64,000 bases of DNA. It comes from Pterois miles (Eukaryota; Chordata; Actinopteri; Perciformes; Scorpaenidae). Below the pieces are notes generated by a model, which ran no database searches, was not told the origin of the DNA, and saw only the letters and a program-made list of their open reading frames with translations. This document shows positions 33,252-45,780 of the stretch, piece after piece. Made by a program: the position numbers and the translations under genes. Location of the stretch: positions 21,631,501 through 21,695,500 of the forward strand of contig CAMQGK010000634.1 in the NCBI GenBank assembly GCA_947000775.1, written 5' to 3'. Position 1 is the first letter of the stretch, and every line of letters begins with the position of its first letter.

Positions 33252-36200
33252 ATCTCTTGATAAAAAAAGGAAAAGAGAAAAGTATTCTTAGCAGATTATA
33301 TTTTATTCTTTTTTTGTTCGCTTTGTTTAGATTGACTAATATACACCTGTATGCTGCTCATAAGCGGCTGAGTCCACAATGCACTTCCCAGGTGCCCTTC
33401 TAACTCGATGCACAACCAACCTCGCTAACATTTTAAGATCTCCAACCTGGAACGCATCACAGGCGTTCCAATCCACACTAAACATGGCGAAGAAAGTTTT
33501 ACTTCTGCCGCTTTTTGTTTTTTTTTTTTTTTTTTCTTAAAAGTAATATGAACAAAGGTCAGATTATGTTCTTTGGAAATTGCTGCAGAGTGTATGTATG
33601 AATGTGTGTCATGTTATTTTGACGTGGTGTGAATCTGTTGCATTTTATTTCTCTGCTTTCAGAGGCCCCGCACAGGAAAGTCATAGCCTTCGAGGTGCTG
33701 TTTTGTTCCAACCTAATCAGTACAACAGAAAGGAACAAATCACTTTTTTTTTCTTTTCTTTTCTCTTTTTAAGATTTCCAGGATTCGAGTTAGTGCTCAA
33801 TGTGATAGAAAGTTGATAGGGCTTATTCTCCCCTCCACTAACATCAGTTTTGATCTTTCAAATTGGTAAGCAGCCTATATCAGCGGTTGTTAATGCAATG
33901 TTAAAAGACCTATATGTAATATATTTACCATAGTAAATCATAAAGTGACCATGATATGTCATCAGAGATTAAGGAAACATGCTAAATTGAAATACTGGCC
34001 TCTCTGACAGCTATGCTACAGCCAGTATGTTCTCCATTAAAATTTCTAATCCGGTCCGGAACGTCTGTTTTTGTTTTGTACGATGAGATCCTGTCCACCG
34101 ACCATTTCAACACTCTGTTGCCCAAATATACTGACGCGCAAACACAGCCTTCTGCCGCCATGTACGCAAGCAAACAAACCAGATCAACAGAGATAATGTT
34201 AAGATTAGATTCTACCTGACCTGAAAAGCCTTGACGCATCTATCAGTGGTCCAGCTGGGTTATCAAGGCAGCGATTATTTGAGACACACGCCGATGGAGT
34301 GATTCTGACTGCTGCTGTTTAGCTGGTAGTTGATTCTAAACAGCGTGCAGCACACACTGTTTACGTTACTTTTATAGAAATAAAACCCATTTAGTTCGTT
34401 TTGACGTATCGGCAGTGTGTTATCAATACATAGTCGGACGGCAGACGCTACAATCTGAAAGTGAAAGTGTGAAAGTGAAGGATGGATGGCGCACAACATA
34501 GCGGCTTCAGGTGGAAACGTCCAGCCCAACCGCTAAAGCTGGACTGGAGAGGCCTGACACACATCCAACAGCAAATTGAGCGTTCTACACATATTGTGCA
34601 CAGTCTTGTAAAATGTCCAGTGTAATCGGTAACACCAGTGTTGTCACAAGTTTATCAAAATTTCCTCACCATGACATCCCTACTGTGATGCTAACCACAG
34701 CAACAACATTTTGAATTTGGACCGTAATACCCAATTTAAAAAGCTGTCAGTGCTACGTATTGCTCCTTTAAGTCAACTTAAAATCATGCAGTTGGACATC
34801 TGGATGCTTTTTTCCCTGCCTACAATATTCAGAGTAGAAAGCACTGCCATGTGGCATAATGAGAGTAAAATATCGACTTCCAAAGGCAGTTTATGTTTTG
34901 GGTTTATTTCCCCTCTCAGCAGTCCAGCTGAGATATTTCACCCCAGGAGCCCAGGACTGAAAGGGAGAGTAGATGTTTACAGAGTTGCCACCCTCATAAC
35001 AGCCTCTGTATGTATGGATGTCTGGATGCGTTCAAAACAATAGATCAGATGACCTATTTTTCTTGTCTTTTTTTTTTTCAGATTTGTATACGAGTGTTGT
35101 TCTATTCCTCGGATATATTGAGAGCATCTTTCCTTGTGAATCATCTGTTGGGAAGGGGGCGGTTTGGGTTGATTTATCAGATTTGATTTTTATTTTTTAA
35201 ATTTCTGTGCTACTTTAGCCCATCCAGAGGTGTAACGAGAATCACGTACGGTTCATACTGGGCATACGAAAACGCTCTAACACCTACTGTTATCTTTACC
35301 GCTCATGTGATACTGTTTAAATTTCATTTCTCACCACGTGTAAACTCCTCCTGGTTTATTTCGGAGGTTTCTGTCCCTCACTGTCCAAGCCTTTTCTTCT
35401 TTTATACGCTGACGGATGAAAGGACAGGATAGGTAACACCTTACAAAATGAACCTGTCTTTCAAATCTAGCTGTCAGTACGACGAGGTGTTTTAGATTTT
35501 GAAGGAAACGTGTCTGTTATCTTCTTTTTTTTTTCTTGTTTTCCTCCTGTGACTCTCTGGCAGTTCATTATGGGCATTACAGCCTGTCACACAGAGCCAA
35601 AGGGCTCCGTTTAGCTCATGATCACAGACTGAAGGGCTTTGTCATCTATATCAATCTGTAGCCATGGCCTGTGGTGTTGCGTAGTTTTACACAACTTTCT
35701 CCGACAATGCATTTGGAATACGTTTTGACTTGACAATGCCAGTTCAGTGTTCACAGATGTCGGAGGCAGTTTTTCCTCTCCTCCTCCCTGGGCGTCCGCC
35801 GTGCTATCCAGGTATTCTAACAATCAACAACCCCGACTCTGTCCTCACCTGGGACCTCACACATTTCTAGTGTTACAATTATAAATTCCCCCAGAAACCA
35901 GTTTGCTGGTCAGATGAACAACTTGGCTGTCATGCAGCAACACAAAAAGCTGTGGTCCCCTTCAAGCAACCACAGGGGCTTCCCGGGGCGGCCAGCACCG
36001 CCTCCACCTCCGCCGCCGCCATCCACCAAGTGTGCAAAAGGGGGGAGAGCAAAAGGTGTTTTTTTGCATGTCAGATTTCTGTCCCCCTCCCCCCCACCCT
36101 CTTCCTCGTCCCCTCTCTTGATTTCGATCTGGAAATGTCCGATAGCTTTTATTTAATGTGGAAAAAGAACACAGAAATAAATTATTTGATTTTTTTAATG
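31826..36200 (+). other. probable long 3' UTR of naa30
   Basis: After the stop codon there is some 4.3 kb with few transposons and no convincing reading frame. It holds an AC array (31928-31961), a TG array (33219-33249) and several T runs. It ends near an AATAAA at 36176-36181 followed by a T- and GT-rich stretch, a plausible cleavage signal. I recall the human NAA30 3' UTR as also long. An earlier AATAAA near 34377 could give a shorter form. RNA data would be needed. Confidence 0.45.
36176..36181 (+). promoter_or_regulatory. candidate polyadenylation signal of naa30
   Basis: A perfect AATAAA followed within about 30 bases by T-rich and GT-containing sequence, at the end of the low-repeat stretch downstream of naa30. 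Confidence 0.4.
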
Positions 36201-37064
36201 CTGTAAACTGGGTTTATCTTGTCTGCTGTCTGGAGTGGATTTCATTTAAAAACATATAATTCACATTCATAAGCTTGTATTTATAAGAGTCACAATCAGA
36301 CATCTAAAATAATTGTTTATTAGATCACATCATGTTTCATAATTTCTACAGAAAGAAAAAAAAAGTGTCCACTATTTTAATCACACTTAACCCTAAAACA
36401 GTTTTATTGCATATAATACAGGCAGTTGTACATGAAGCGTATCAGATGGCTGATGAAGTTACAGAAAATGTTTCCTTTAGACAAAACACAAGACTTTTGG
36501 TGTCACAAACATGGCTCAACTGAGTATTTTAGAGATTTTATTAAATGATTCCTGTTTTTTAAAACACAAGGACTTGATTTAACCACATAGATCATTTTAT
36601 CTCCCATCTCTCTCAGCCAGAACAAGTCTTTTATCTTTATACGACCCTTGTCTGAACCAGATTAACACTCAAAAGCCACTATTGATCAAAAATGAGCTGG
36701 TTTAAAAAAAACATTAACTTGTGAAAATATGAATTTCTGGCCCCAGTGTCTTCAGTGTTTGTGCTTCTTTTCTATCCAACAGAAACCCTTCACTCATTAG
36801 AAAGAGGTCTCTGCAACATGTGTGAATAGATGTAACAGTCATGCACTTTAAAAAAGAAAATAATGTGGCAAAATAATGAATTCATATGAGAGTTATATTG
36901 TACATCAAAATCTGTTTTAGTCTGCTACATACTTTTGCAGGATTATTTTGTTTGTGCGTCTCAGTAAATTTAATGAATATATTTGAATAAAACATTTACA
37001 TTTCCACAAAATTCACATTTAAATGAAGCATTAATTCAAATGAATTGCATGTGACGGTTTCTGA
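36201..37064. other. intergenic DNA, no gene seen
   Basis: AT-rich sequence between the presumed naa30 3' end and a transposon. Nothing recognisable. Confidence 0.4.
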
Positions 37065-37686
37065 CAGTGATGGAAAGTAACTAAGCACTTTTACTCAAGT
37101 AGGTATGTGTACTTTACTCGAATATTTCTATTTTGTGCTGCTTTATACTTCTACTGCACTACGTTTCAGAGGGACAGTTTTTACTTTTTACTCCACTGCA
37201 GTTATTTGACAGATGAAGCTACAAAAACAAATCAGGTTATGAAATACAAGTAGCTAAAATTTAAACCAGTTCCTGCTCTAGTTTGTCCCCACAACCTTCT
37301 TCAAATAGTTTCATTTAAATAACTTTGAATTCCAAAGAGATCAAATTTTCTAACATTTAACTACAAAAACCATCTATTTATTTATGTATGTATTTATTTA
37401 TTCATACATTTATTTATTTAGTGACCCCGTGGAGTCGTCCCCAGGGTTGGGAACCACTGAACTAAACTGCTGATATAGTATATAAAATGTTATAAATGTA
37501 ATAATATATAATTCACAAACCAAGTTTATGTTTCATACTTTCAGTACATTTAGATTATAATACTTATGTACTTTTACTTAAATAACATTTTAAATGAATG
37601 ATTTTTACTTGTAATGGAATACATGTACATCGTGGTATTTGGTACTTGTTCATAAGTAAAAGTTCTGAGTACTTTTTCCACCCCTG
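37065..37686 (-). mobile_element. non-autonomous hAT-type element, family A copy 2, with intact target duplication
   Basis: The 622-base element begins CAGTGATGGAAAGTAACTAA and ends GAGTACTTTTTCCACCCCTG, inverted termini of the same type. It is flanked by a perfect 8-base direct repeat GTTTCTGA (37057-37064 and 37687-37694). An 8-base duplication with CA...TG ends is the mark of the hAT superfamily. The inner GGTTGGGAACCAC module is shared with the copy at 11802-12490 in opposite orientation. No coding capacity, so it depended on a transposase in trans. Confidence 0.85.
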
Positions 37687-37694
37687 GTTTCTGA

Positions 37695-38403
37695 AATGTG
37701 TGGAAATCTTGCGTCAAGGAGATAGTTCAGCATTTTGGGGAATTTGCTTTTTCGGTTTCTTGCCCAGAGTTAGATGAGAGGATGGATACCAGTCTTTTGT
37801 CTGAGTGTCATTCATCTTATGTAACTCTTGGCAAGAAAGTAGATCTTTCCCAAAATGAACAACTCCTTTGAATATCCTGGAGCTAGAAATAAAACTTTAT
37901 TTTTATACTAAAACGACTGACCCCAAGTCAGCTACATATACAATACATGTATTTACATTGTTTATGTCATTTTACTCTTCTACAGCCCTTTTTTTATTAC
38001 TTGACAGAAAACTTGCTGGTCCACACTTTCTCCCTCAAATTTACCAGCAACACTGTCATCCTGCCAATAACCTGCTTTTTCGAGCAGCAATATGATTTTA
38101 TTTTTATGTCAAAGTGCATCACGCCAGCCCTGCCAAGCCATTATTGTCAACATCACTTGACAACATTCAGAAAAGTGCTCACATTGGTACTTTTAGTAAG
38201 AGGGGGTATACAAAGCTGACCTTTGTGCAGCCTGTGCAAATTGTGCCCTATAGGCTACTCAGTCACACTCTGTGGATCAGATGAGTCATAGCCAAACAGC
38301 CTGGGGTGATTGGAGATGCGGTAGTCATGGCGATGGGGGTGTTTGCCGAGCCTCCTTTACAGGAGCGTCAGCCATCACTGGTAAGCGACAAAAGGAGTTC
38401 TCA
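37695..38403. other. intergenic DNA between naa30 and armh4
   Basis: Contains a short repeat fragment at about 37718-37800 (AGAGTTAGATGAGAGGATGG). It must include the armh4 3' UTR at its right end. No polyadenylation signal could be chosen confidently. Confidence 0.4.
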
Positions 38404-41400
38404 TCAGAACTCGTCCTCGGAGCTGTCGGCCAGCAGCATGGCCTGGTCCTGACGGCTGGTCCCGGGCTCTCGAGGTTGCTGGGGAGGAAGAAGAATAAAT
38501 ATAATGCTCAACACAAGACTGATCCTCAATGACCTGTTAGATAAGTAATAATAAGTAATAAATATGAGCTGGGTATTGACCTCTGGCTGCCTGACCTTCC
38601 TCCTCTGGTGTTTGAAGCTGTTCCTCCTCTTGCGGTGAATCATCCGGATGCTGTAGAGGGCGCCGACGATAAGCAGGGCCCCCGTGATGCCGATGCCCAC
38701 AGGGGCCAGCATCCCAGACACGTAACCCGCCTGGCGAGGGTGAAAACACAGAGGTCAAAATGCAGTGCCGGCTCTAGCTATTTTGGTGCCCCAGGCGAAA
38801 TTCGGATTTGGAGCCCCCCCACCTGCCAACCTCCTGGGGTTAGGGTTCCCTAACCATAGCCCTGGTTTTAAGACAACAATTGAGATTTTTATTTTCATAA
38901 ATAACCGGATTTATTATACTATACCGGATATTTGTTGGCTTAAAAGTGTTCAGTAAGTTTTGCTACAATTTACACTTTTATTAACAAAGAAGAGAGTTAC
39001 AGGGATGAAAAATTTATTTATTTATTTATTTAATTCTTCATTGGTGACCTTAATGCAGAAAATGAAAAATATATATGTCTATTATTATTATGATTATTTT
39101 AGAGTGTGACCAATTTGCCTAGATGAAGAAAAATGACAGAGGGGTAGGTTAGAAATAGAGAATATTGCAGGCTTCATCTATAACACCATTTAGTAAGGGA
39201 GTGCCATTTTTTGATGGACAACCAGGACTTTTTATGGACAGCAGGGGGCAGTCTTACCTTTTCTCTGATCAGCTCTACCCAGCTCCTCACTGGAAGAAAA
39301 GAGCCATAGATTTAACACCATGTCTTTATATACAGTGGTAGTTTAAATGTTTCTGGTTGTTTCCACGATGACAGCAAGTGAAGGTGTGAATGATTATTCC
39401 AAGGCTTATAAAACGGTGATATATAAACCATATGTTGTCATACTCAGCCCCTGGTTGCGTTGAACCCAGACAGGAGGAGGAGGGATGAGGCTGTACGAAG
39501 GCTGCATTGAAGATGCTTTAGGCATTTCTGTAAGGTCCTCCTCACTCTCATCCTCCACCGATTCCTCGGAGTTCTCATCCTCCTCATCCTCATCTTGCTC
39601 CTCTGTGGGGGAATCAAATAAAAAAAAGAGCCGCTCAGCAGCCAAGAAAAGATCACATTTATATGATTGAAAATGGGAAAAAAAGATAATAAAAATGAAA
39701 TGTTTCTCAATTAAATCTCATCTTACCCTCAGACTCCATCTCCTCCAACCCTGATCTGGATCTGTGTGCCGGCTGATGGGTTGCCATGGTTACCGTTGTC
39801 ATAGCATGCTGGAGGGATGAGAAGGAGGGGCCGGCGGTGGGCAAGTTCCCTTCAAGGATCGGTGTCCTCGCCGCACCTACACGTCGCAAATTACATGGCC
39901 CGAGGAGAAAGCAAGAGAGGTTTTTACTCTCTGTGAGCACAACTGCAGTCTAATAACGAGTCTCCAAGTACAAGATGCCTAATTAGACTTTAGGTGAACT
40001 TGTGTTGCATGCATTTGTTGTGTTTCAGTGATTTGAAAATTAATTCTCAAGCAGCTTTCACGTTTCTACAAGTTCACATTAATGCCGAAGTGATGAGTGA
40101 ATTCCAACCAGAGGCTGCCCAGAGGGAAAAACTAAAACTAAAACGGTACCCGGTACTTAATGGAAGAATGTTGCTGCACCATCATGATGTACTGTGGCAC
40201 CATTTTAAATGCATCTTCTCACACTAATAAATAACAGCAACCAATTATCTTGATAAAACACTTTCTGAAGGTGGTAGCTCTATCATACATTATAGTATGG
40301 CAGGCCTATTCAACAGGTGGCCCGAGGGCCGAATCTGGCCCTTTAACAACCACAAACCAGCCCTTTTATTATTTATAAATATGAAAAAAGTATTTATTCT
40401 TTTTTAAATTATTTTTTAAAAGAGTTTTTTCCCGTTCATCAACGCTACCACTCATATTATTGACAGTGTTACAGACTCTTAAAAGCAACATCACTGAGTT
40501 TTTATTTAAACTACCTTATATAACATTCTAAATTTATGGGTTTTAGTAGACTTTAGTATTAGTAGGCTATGTAGCCCATTCATTCATTAGTCTTGTTACA
40601 GGAATAAGTCCTACAACCTGGAAATGGGTTAGCATTTTAGCACTTCTGGTTCCCTCGTCTGGAAGTCAGTGGGTTTTTTGAGCGTTTTTAGTTAGATGTT
40701 TGAAATAAGCGCTAAGGTTAAGACAAGCTGAAGAGATTTTAACATTTTGTGCTTGTCATAAAGTACATCAGTAAGTACTCCACTCATGAATTTTGAAGCC
40801 TTTATCTGTCTTAAAAAGGCAGTTGCTAAAAAGTGGATAAATGAGACTACTAAACGTCCTTTACAGTCTTCTGTATGCTTGCACTCATCCGGCTGTGGTG
40901 TAGTTTGTTTAGCTTCATAATTCTTGCATTGCATTCATACTTTATGAATCATATAAGTGGTGGTCATTTGTGGAGATTATCTTGCAGAATAAAATGTGTA
41001 AGTATCACAGACTCATAACCGTTTGTTTGCCACAGAGCTCATTTTCTGCAATAATCCAAAACTCAATGGAAAAACCCCATTGGCTTTTTGTCAAGGGAAC
41101 CAGGGTGATGCTAACTTCCTGGTTGGCCTACATCATCCTAGGTGCACTCTATCATCTACTAATATTAAAATGGTGTATTGTTTTCATGTTTAAATTCCTA
41201 GCTTTGCAGCTCAGACAGGAAATGTAAATGTCTGGCCCCTTCACACTGAATTTTTGAAATCTGGAGTGACTAAAAAAAGCAGCTGAATAGGCCTGTAGTA
41301 TGGTATGCTTAATGTGACTTGAAGGAGAAAAACAGCACTATGGTACAGTAGGTCATTATTCCACAGACCATTATGTCGACATTGAGATTCATTCATTCTG

Positions 41401-43794
41401 GTCTTGCCACATCACCTCTCTCAGAGTGCTCTTCCAACTCGGTCCCCGTATGCCGCTGTGAAACAGACGGACCCAAAGAGCTGATTGGCTCCAGAAGCTC
41501 CCCGCCAGATGTCTGCCAAGGTGACGTCCAGTCTGGCATCAGTCCCATCAGTGGGCCGTGCGAGGGGCCGTCTCTGTCTGTCTCCACGGTGACCAGCTGG
41601 TCCAGGTCCACCTCTGATTGAGGCATTCCTCCGGTCGCCATGGCAGCAGGAGGCTGAGCGCTGCCGGGTACCAGTGTGACCGCTGTCGCCCCTTCTGGTG
41701 TGACATCTTCAAAAGGCTCAAAGATGAGAGGGAGAGCCTCTGACGACATGGTACCCTCGGTGGGTTCATCCTGAGACGGTGGGACCGTGGTGTCCACTGT
41801 AGCACAGAGACAGGATGAGGGTCAGGATGTTATTTAATTTAGAAAGGGTTGGACTTGTTTGGACGTCAGTGAAATACTGCAGTCTGAAAATGATGTTTTC
41901 ACTGAGTAAACTAGGGCAAATAAATGAGCATTTTCTTCACACACAACTCTGCTGAAAATAAATATCTTCTATTGCAAAGCAGAAACAGTATTCAGCACTG
42001 AAGTATTTATGACAGAATTCAACTTTTTGAAAGCGGCACCTCTTTGGACGTGCAGTTTTCTCATTAGAAGCGCTCTCTGAGAGCCGAGTTCAGCTCAGAC
42101 ACAATGAAAGGAGGATTGTTCGAAAAAATTGTACTTTCTAGATAAGAGGCGACCACAGAGGGGGCTGTCAGTGGAGACACTGCCACTGCCTATCTCTCAG
42201 GCATTTCCTTTAGTCCAAAGCATTTCTAAAGTAGGCTGGAAAATGCTTATAAAGGCCGCAAAGCCTTTTACATAATGCTGTTTTGGGAATTTTTTTTTCC
42301 TTTCTGTTGGGAGGAAGCTTCATCAAATAGACAATCCCCAAATGGACGGCAGGAGCACATATTGGCTCAGGCAGACTTCTTTAATCCATTTCTGCCTCAC
42401 TGAATAATAACCTGCCTGTTTCTTTACAATAGTCTGGATGGGGGTGGTGTGAAGGGTGGGGAAGGAAGAGAGGAGGTTTGACAGGGTGTGTATAGATAGA
42501 TAGGTTGAATCCTCTAAAGACTCGTGTAACACACCCTGCCACCAGCCCATTCCTAGCAATCGTGTGTGTGTTCTTTCTTTTTCCAGGCTCGAGTCAGGAA
42601 TAGAAAGTAATTAGACTGCCACGGGTCCCAGCTGGGGTTCAAAGTGGAGCGTGGAAAAGCGGGGCGCCTTTCTTTGCCAATCATCAAAGGCAATCTCTGC
42701 CACTAGACGTGTCGTTTTCATTTCCGCCTCACTTTTTTAATGAAGCCTCCTGAAACCCTGCAAACTCCAGCAAACCAAAGAGTACTGCTTGTTGTGGAGG
42801 GTGACAAAGACTGCAGAGCACACAAGAGGGATTTTTTAAGTTTGGACATGTTGAATAAGGGATTACAGAAAGTTTAACCCCCCCCCCCCAAAAAAAAAAA
42901 AAGTCCATTATGCTTTTCTAAGCTTTCTGACTCACCTCCACTGGGCCTTGCTGCCTCTGTCCACAAACTTTCTGATCCATCCTCTCTGGGCATCATGTTG
43001 GGTCCAATTTCAGGTAACAAGGGGTCTGGGAGGGAGGATATGGTTCCATCGTGGCCCCAGATGGACAAGAGTGTGGAGGTACGAGGGGAGAAAAAGATCG
43101 TGGGGGGGATGGAGCTGTGGGAGGTCAGTTTCTGGAGCTGCGCTCCATGATTTGGAGGTTCTGTAGAGCTTGTTTCTGGGTCGTTATCCTGGAAAGAATC
43201 ACCATAACCAGGTGGTTTTATTCGGTCCTCCTCACTTTGCTCGTTGCCCTCCCTGGCTGGGATGCTCAGCTGTGGCGACACCGCGGAGGAGGCTGAAAAT
43301 CCAAATGTGTCCAACAGCTTCCTCCCACCTGTAGGACTCAACACAAGCTCACTGATGACAGGTGTGTCCACTTTTCTACCTTCTGGACCAGCAGACAGCA
43401 CTGAAGCTGCTTCCGACTGTCTTTGAGCATCTCCCATCTCAGATGAGCTCCCGACCATCTTCCTTTGGCTCCATGCCTCCACGCCTTCATCGCTCGGCCC
43501 AGATCTTCCATCGAGGCTGTCCCCGTTTCCCGTCTGCGTCACTGCAGCTATCCCCTCAGGCCGTCCATGTGGGCCAGCCCCTCCTTCTGCACCTACATTC
43601 AGTATCAGGCCAGTCACATGTTCTGTATCTGAGGGGTCAGACTTTGACCCAGCTGCTGTGACTGAGCTGGCACATTGTCCCTCACAGTCCTGTGTGTGGG
43701 TGAAGTTTGGGAGGTGGACAGGGGTCCCGTAGACACAAGGACAGGCCCCAGCCATGAGGAGGAGGAGGCGATGGAGCATCCCAGACATCAACAT
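38404..43794 (-). CDS. armh4: armadillo-like helical domain-containing protein 4 (C14orf37-like), type I membrane protein
   Basis: Seven minus-strand coding exons (43794-42936, 41796-41416, 39876-39727, 39602-39444, 39289-39258, 38730-38596, 38478-38404) join in phases 1,1,1,1,0,0 to give 596 residues; human is about 774. Residues 1-23 form a signal peptide (LHRLLLLMAGACPCVYG). A long Ser/Pro/Glu-rich, poorly conserved extracellular part follows, then an acidic run (about 464-490), the motif PPPPVWVQRNQGL, one transmembrane helix (about 534-555), a basic stop-transfer RKRRNSFKHQRRK, and the tail MLLADSSEDEF. From PPPPVWVQRNQ onward it matches the human protein closely, which fixes identity; the ectodomain is recognisable only by position and composition. 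Human ARMH4/UT2 has been linked to gp130/STAT3 and mTORC2 signalling (recalled, not seen). In-frame ATGs at 43788 and nearby are alternative starts. Upstream 5' UTR exons may exist. Confident. Confidence 0.9.
38764..38870. mobile_element. repeat fragment in armh4 intron 6
   Basis: CAGTGCCGGCTCTAGCTATT and GGTGCCCCAGGCGAAATTCG match the edge of a repeat I recall from other teleosts. Only about 100 bases are recognisable. Confidence 0.45.
40301..41295. mobile_element. non-autonomous hAT-type element in armh4 intron 2, with intact target duplication
   Basis: The 995-base element begins CAGGCCTATTCAACAGGTGG and ends GCTGAATAGGCCTG. The outer 12 bases CAGGCCTATTCA are a perfect terminal inverted repeat. 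It is flanked by a perfect 8-base direct repeat TAGTATGG (40293-40300 and 41296-41303), the hAT signature. Inner frames are short and show no transposase motifs that I can identify. The sequence differs from family A. Perfect duplications suggest a fairly recent insertion. Confidence 0.85.
41417..42935 (-). other. armh4 intron 1 (minus strand) with low-repeat stretch
   Basis: This sequence separates exon 1 and exon 2 apart from exon 2 itself (41796-41416). The part at 42090-42780 is complex and could be regulatory. A C-run followed by an A-run lies at 42879-42902, just inside the intron past the exon 1 donor. Confidence 0.35.
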
Positions 43795-44103
43795 CTCTGT
43801 CTCGTTTCACTGCCTGCTGAGAGTGGACACAAATGATAAACGTCCCACTTTGCCACCCGGTAGACATGCAGACAGAGACAAAGCCAAAGACAAAGACAAA
43901 GGGTCAGAATGCAAAGTGTATAGCACTTCATATAGGCTGTGATATGCAGCGATAACAGGATTAACTGTGCAGCATGTCTGCCTTTGCTTCGATGCTGTAG
44001 CTGCACCATTGAATTATTCGGATGAAATTCCTTTTCATCTCTTCTGTTATTTTTTTAGAAACAGACGGAAATACAAAGTACACACACAGGGAGAGTGACA
44101 AAT

Positions 44104-44142
<39 letters not shown>

Positions 44143-45717
44143 ATCTGACACAGCAATCCTTAGCACCCCTCCGCACTTCACCTATAAATAGCACTAGGTT
44201 TTCTATCCTCCAGGATCCTCTACAGATGGATGCACGAACGGTAGAATCACACAAACCTGCATCTCTCTTAAAAAAGAGGGCAAATTATGCACATTACCAA
44301 ATGCTAAATATGATTAAAGCAAAAGAAACAACTATGCGTGGTGCATTTGACAACAATAATCACTTAATAATCTACAGAAAAGGAGGAGAAGCGATACTTC
44401 TGTCTGATGTTGGCAGGGTGACACCCTGTTATATCGCCTGAGTCAGACAGAGGAATCATCACCCAGCCCTGATGATGCTCAGACAGCCCAGCAATGTCAC
44501 AATACAACCCACGTTTCTGCCTGCGCACCTCCCCGCTGTGATCAAGACGGTGAACAGCCGGGATGCTCGTGCAGCGCGTCCACCACCTGACAACGTAATG
44601 TGGCTCGAGCATTTTGTGACTGTAAACAAATTCACACCGCAGTGTTTGAATCGGAATCACCACACCGGAGCTGGTCATAGCCTCGGTGATGTTAAAATGC
44701 ATTCCCTTATTAAAGCGCATCACATCCTGGAGCTGTAACAATTAAAGGCTAAAAATGATAAATACCTTCCGGAGTTCATGACGGATCGCTGTGTGTGGAC
44801 GACACGGAGTTTTTCTTGCAGCGTGCACAAAAAATGCAATTCGTTCAGCATCAAAATTGAGGATAAAAGCAAGCTGGAGGAGAGGCTTGTTGTTGTGCAG
44901 CTCGGCGTCACTGACTGAAAGACTTCTCTCTACGTATGTCCGCCTGCATAACAGACGTGCTGCCACCAAATGCTTCGATCAAAGCTGCAGATTTTATTCA
45001 AACCGACATCTGCTCCATGATAATGTTATATTACCCCCGAGTGCATCTAGTACTTGTGTAGTAATCAGCAGTTCATCTTTGTCTTTCCCAACGGGTCATA
45101 CGAGGCTGCTGGTGGTGCTGAATGGACAGCTCCTTAACCTCAGCATAAAGGTCGCACGGTGCTCACACAGACTGTTGACAGTTTCTTAAGAGGTAACCTT
45201 TTACTACATATTATATGAAAATTAGTATTGCTAAATGTGATCACCTCTGTTACAACAGAGGCAAATGTAGTGTTTAAAATAATCATAATGCATAAATTAG
45301 ATTAAAGGCAATACTTTCAGTATGTTTCAAGTTCTTCATTATCATGTGCACAACGATTACAGAGGAGCAGTCCTTAGCAGTGGAAATCTTAGATCCAGGC
45401 TCCCTCCAAGAATGCTTGATTGCTAATTAAATATATATAAAAAGGAAAAAAAATAATCTAAGACATAAAATTGTACAGAAAAAAGGAGAAAATACGGGGT
45501 AGAGTCAAGTAAAATGAGCCACTTATCATCAAATAGATGCATGAGATCTAATGATAATTCTTATACATTAGCATGTGTCTCTTAAATATTTATTTGTTTA
45601 AGAAAATGAGAAAAAACATGATTATTTTGAATAATGAGAGAGTATAGAGGTTCCCCTTGCTCACAATGTTCAGGTAAGACGAGTCAATATAGTCAATAAA
45701 GATATGAGATAAAAATG

Positions 45718-45780
<63 letters not shown>

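Noticed and set aside
40692..40934. Minus-strand 80-codon frame inside the 995-bp hAT-type element as a transposase remnant
   Set aside because: I see no hAT dimerisation or catalytic motif; the element is short and probably non-autonomous.
42874..42935. Extension of armh4 exon 1 reading into LFFFLGGGG
   Set aside because: The coding exon ends at the donor at 42936 (G|GTGAGT); the extension is intronic and comes from C- and A-runs.
44364..45189. Frames of 88-132 codons between armh4 and actr10
   Set aside because: Both strands are open, none shows a domain, and the region fits promoter or 5' UTR sequence better.
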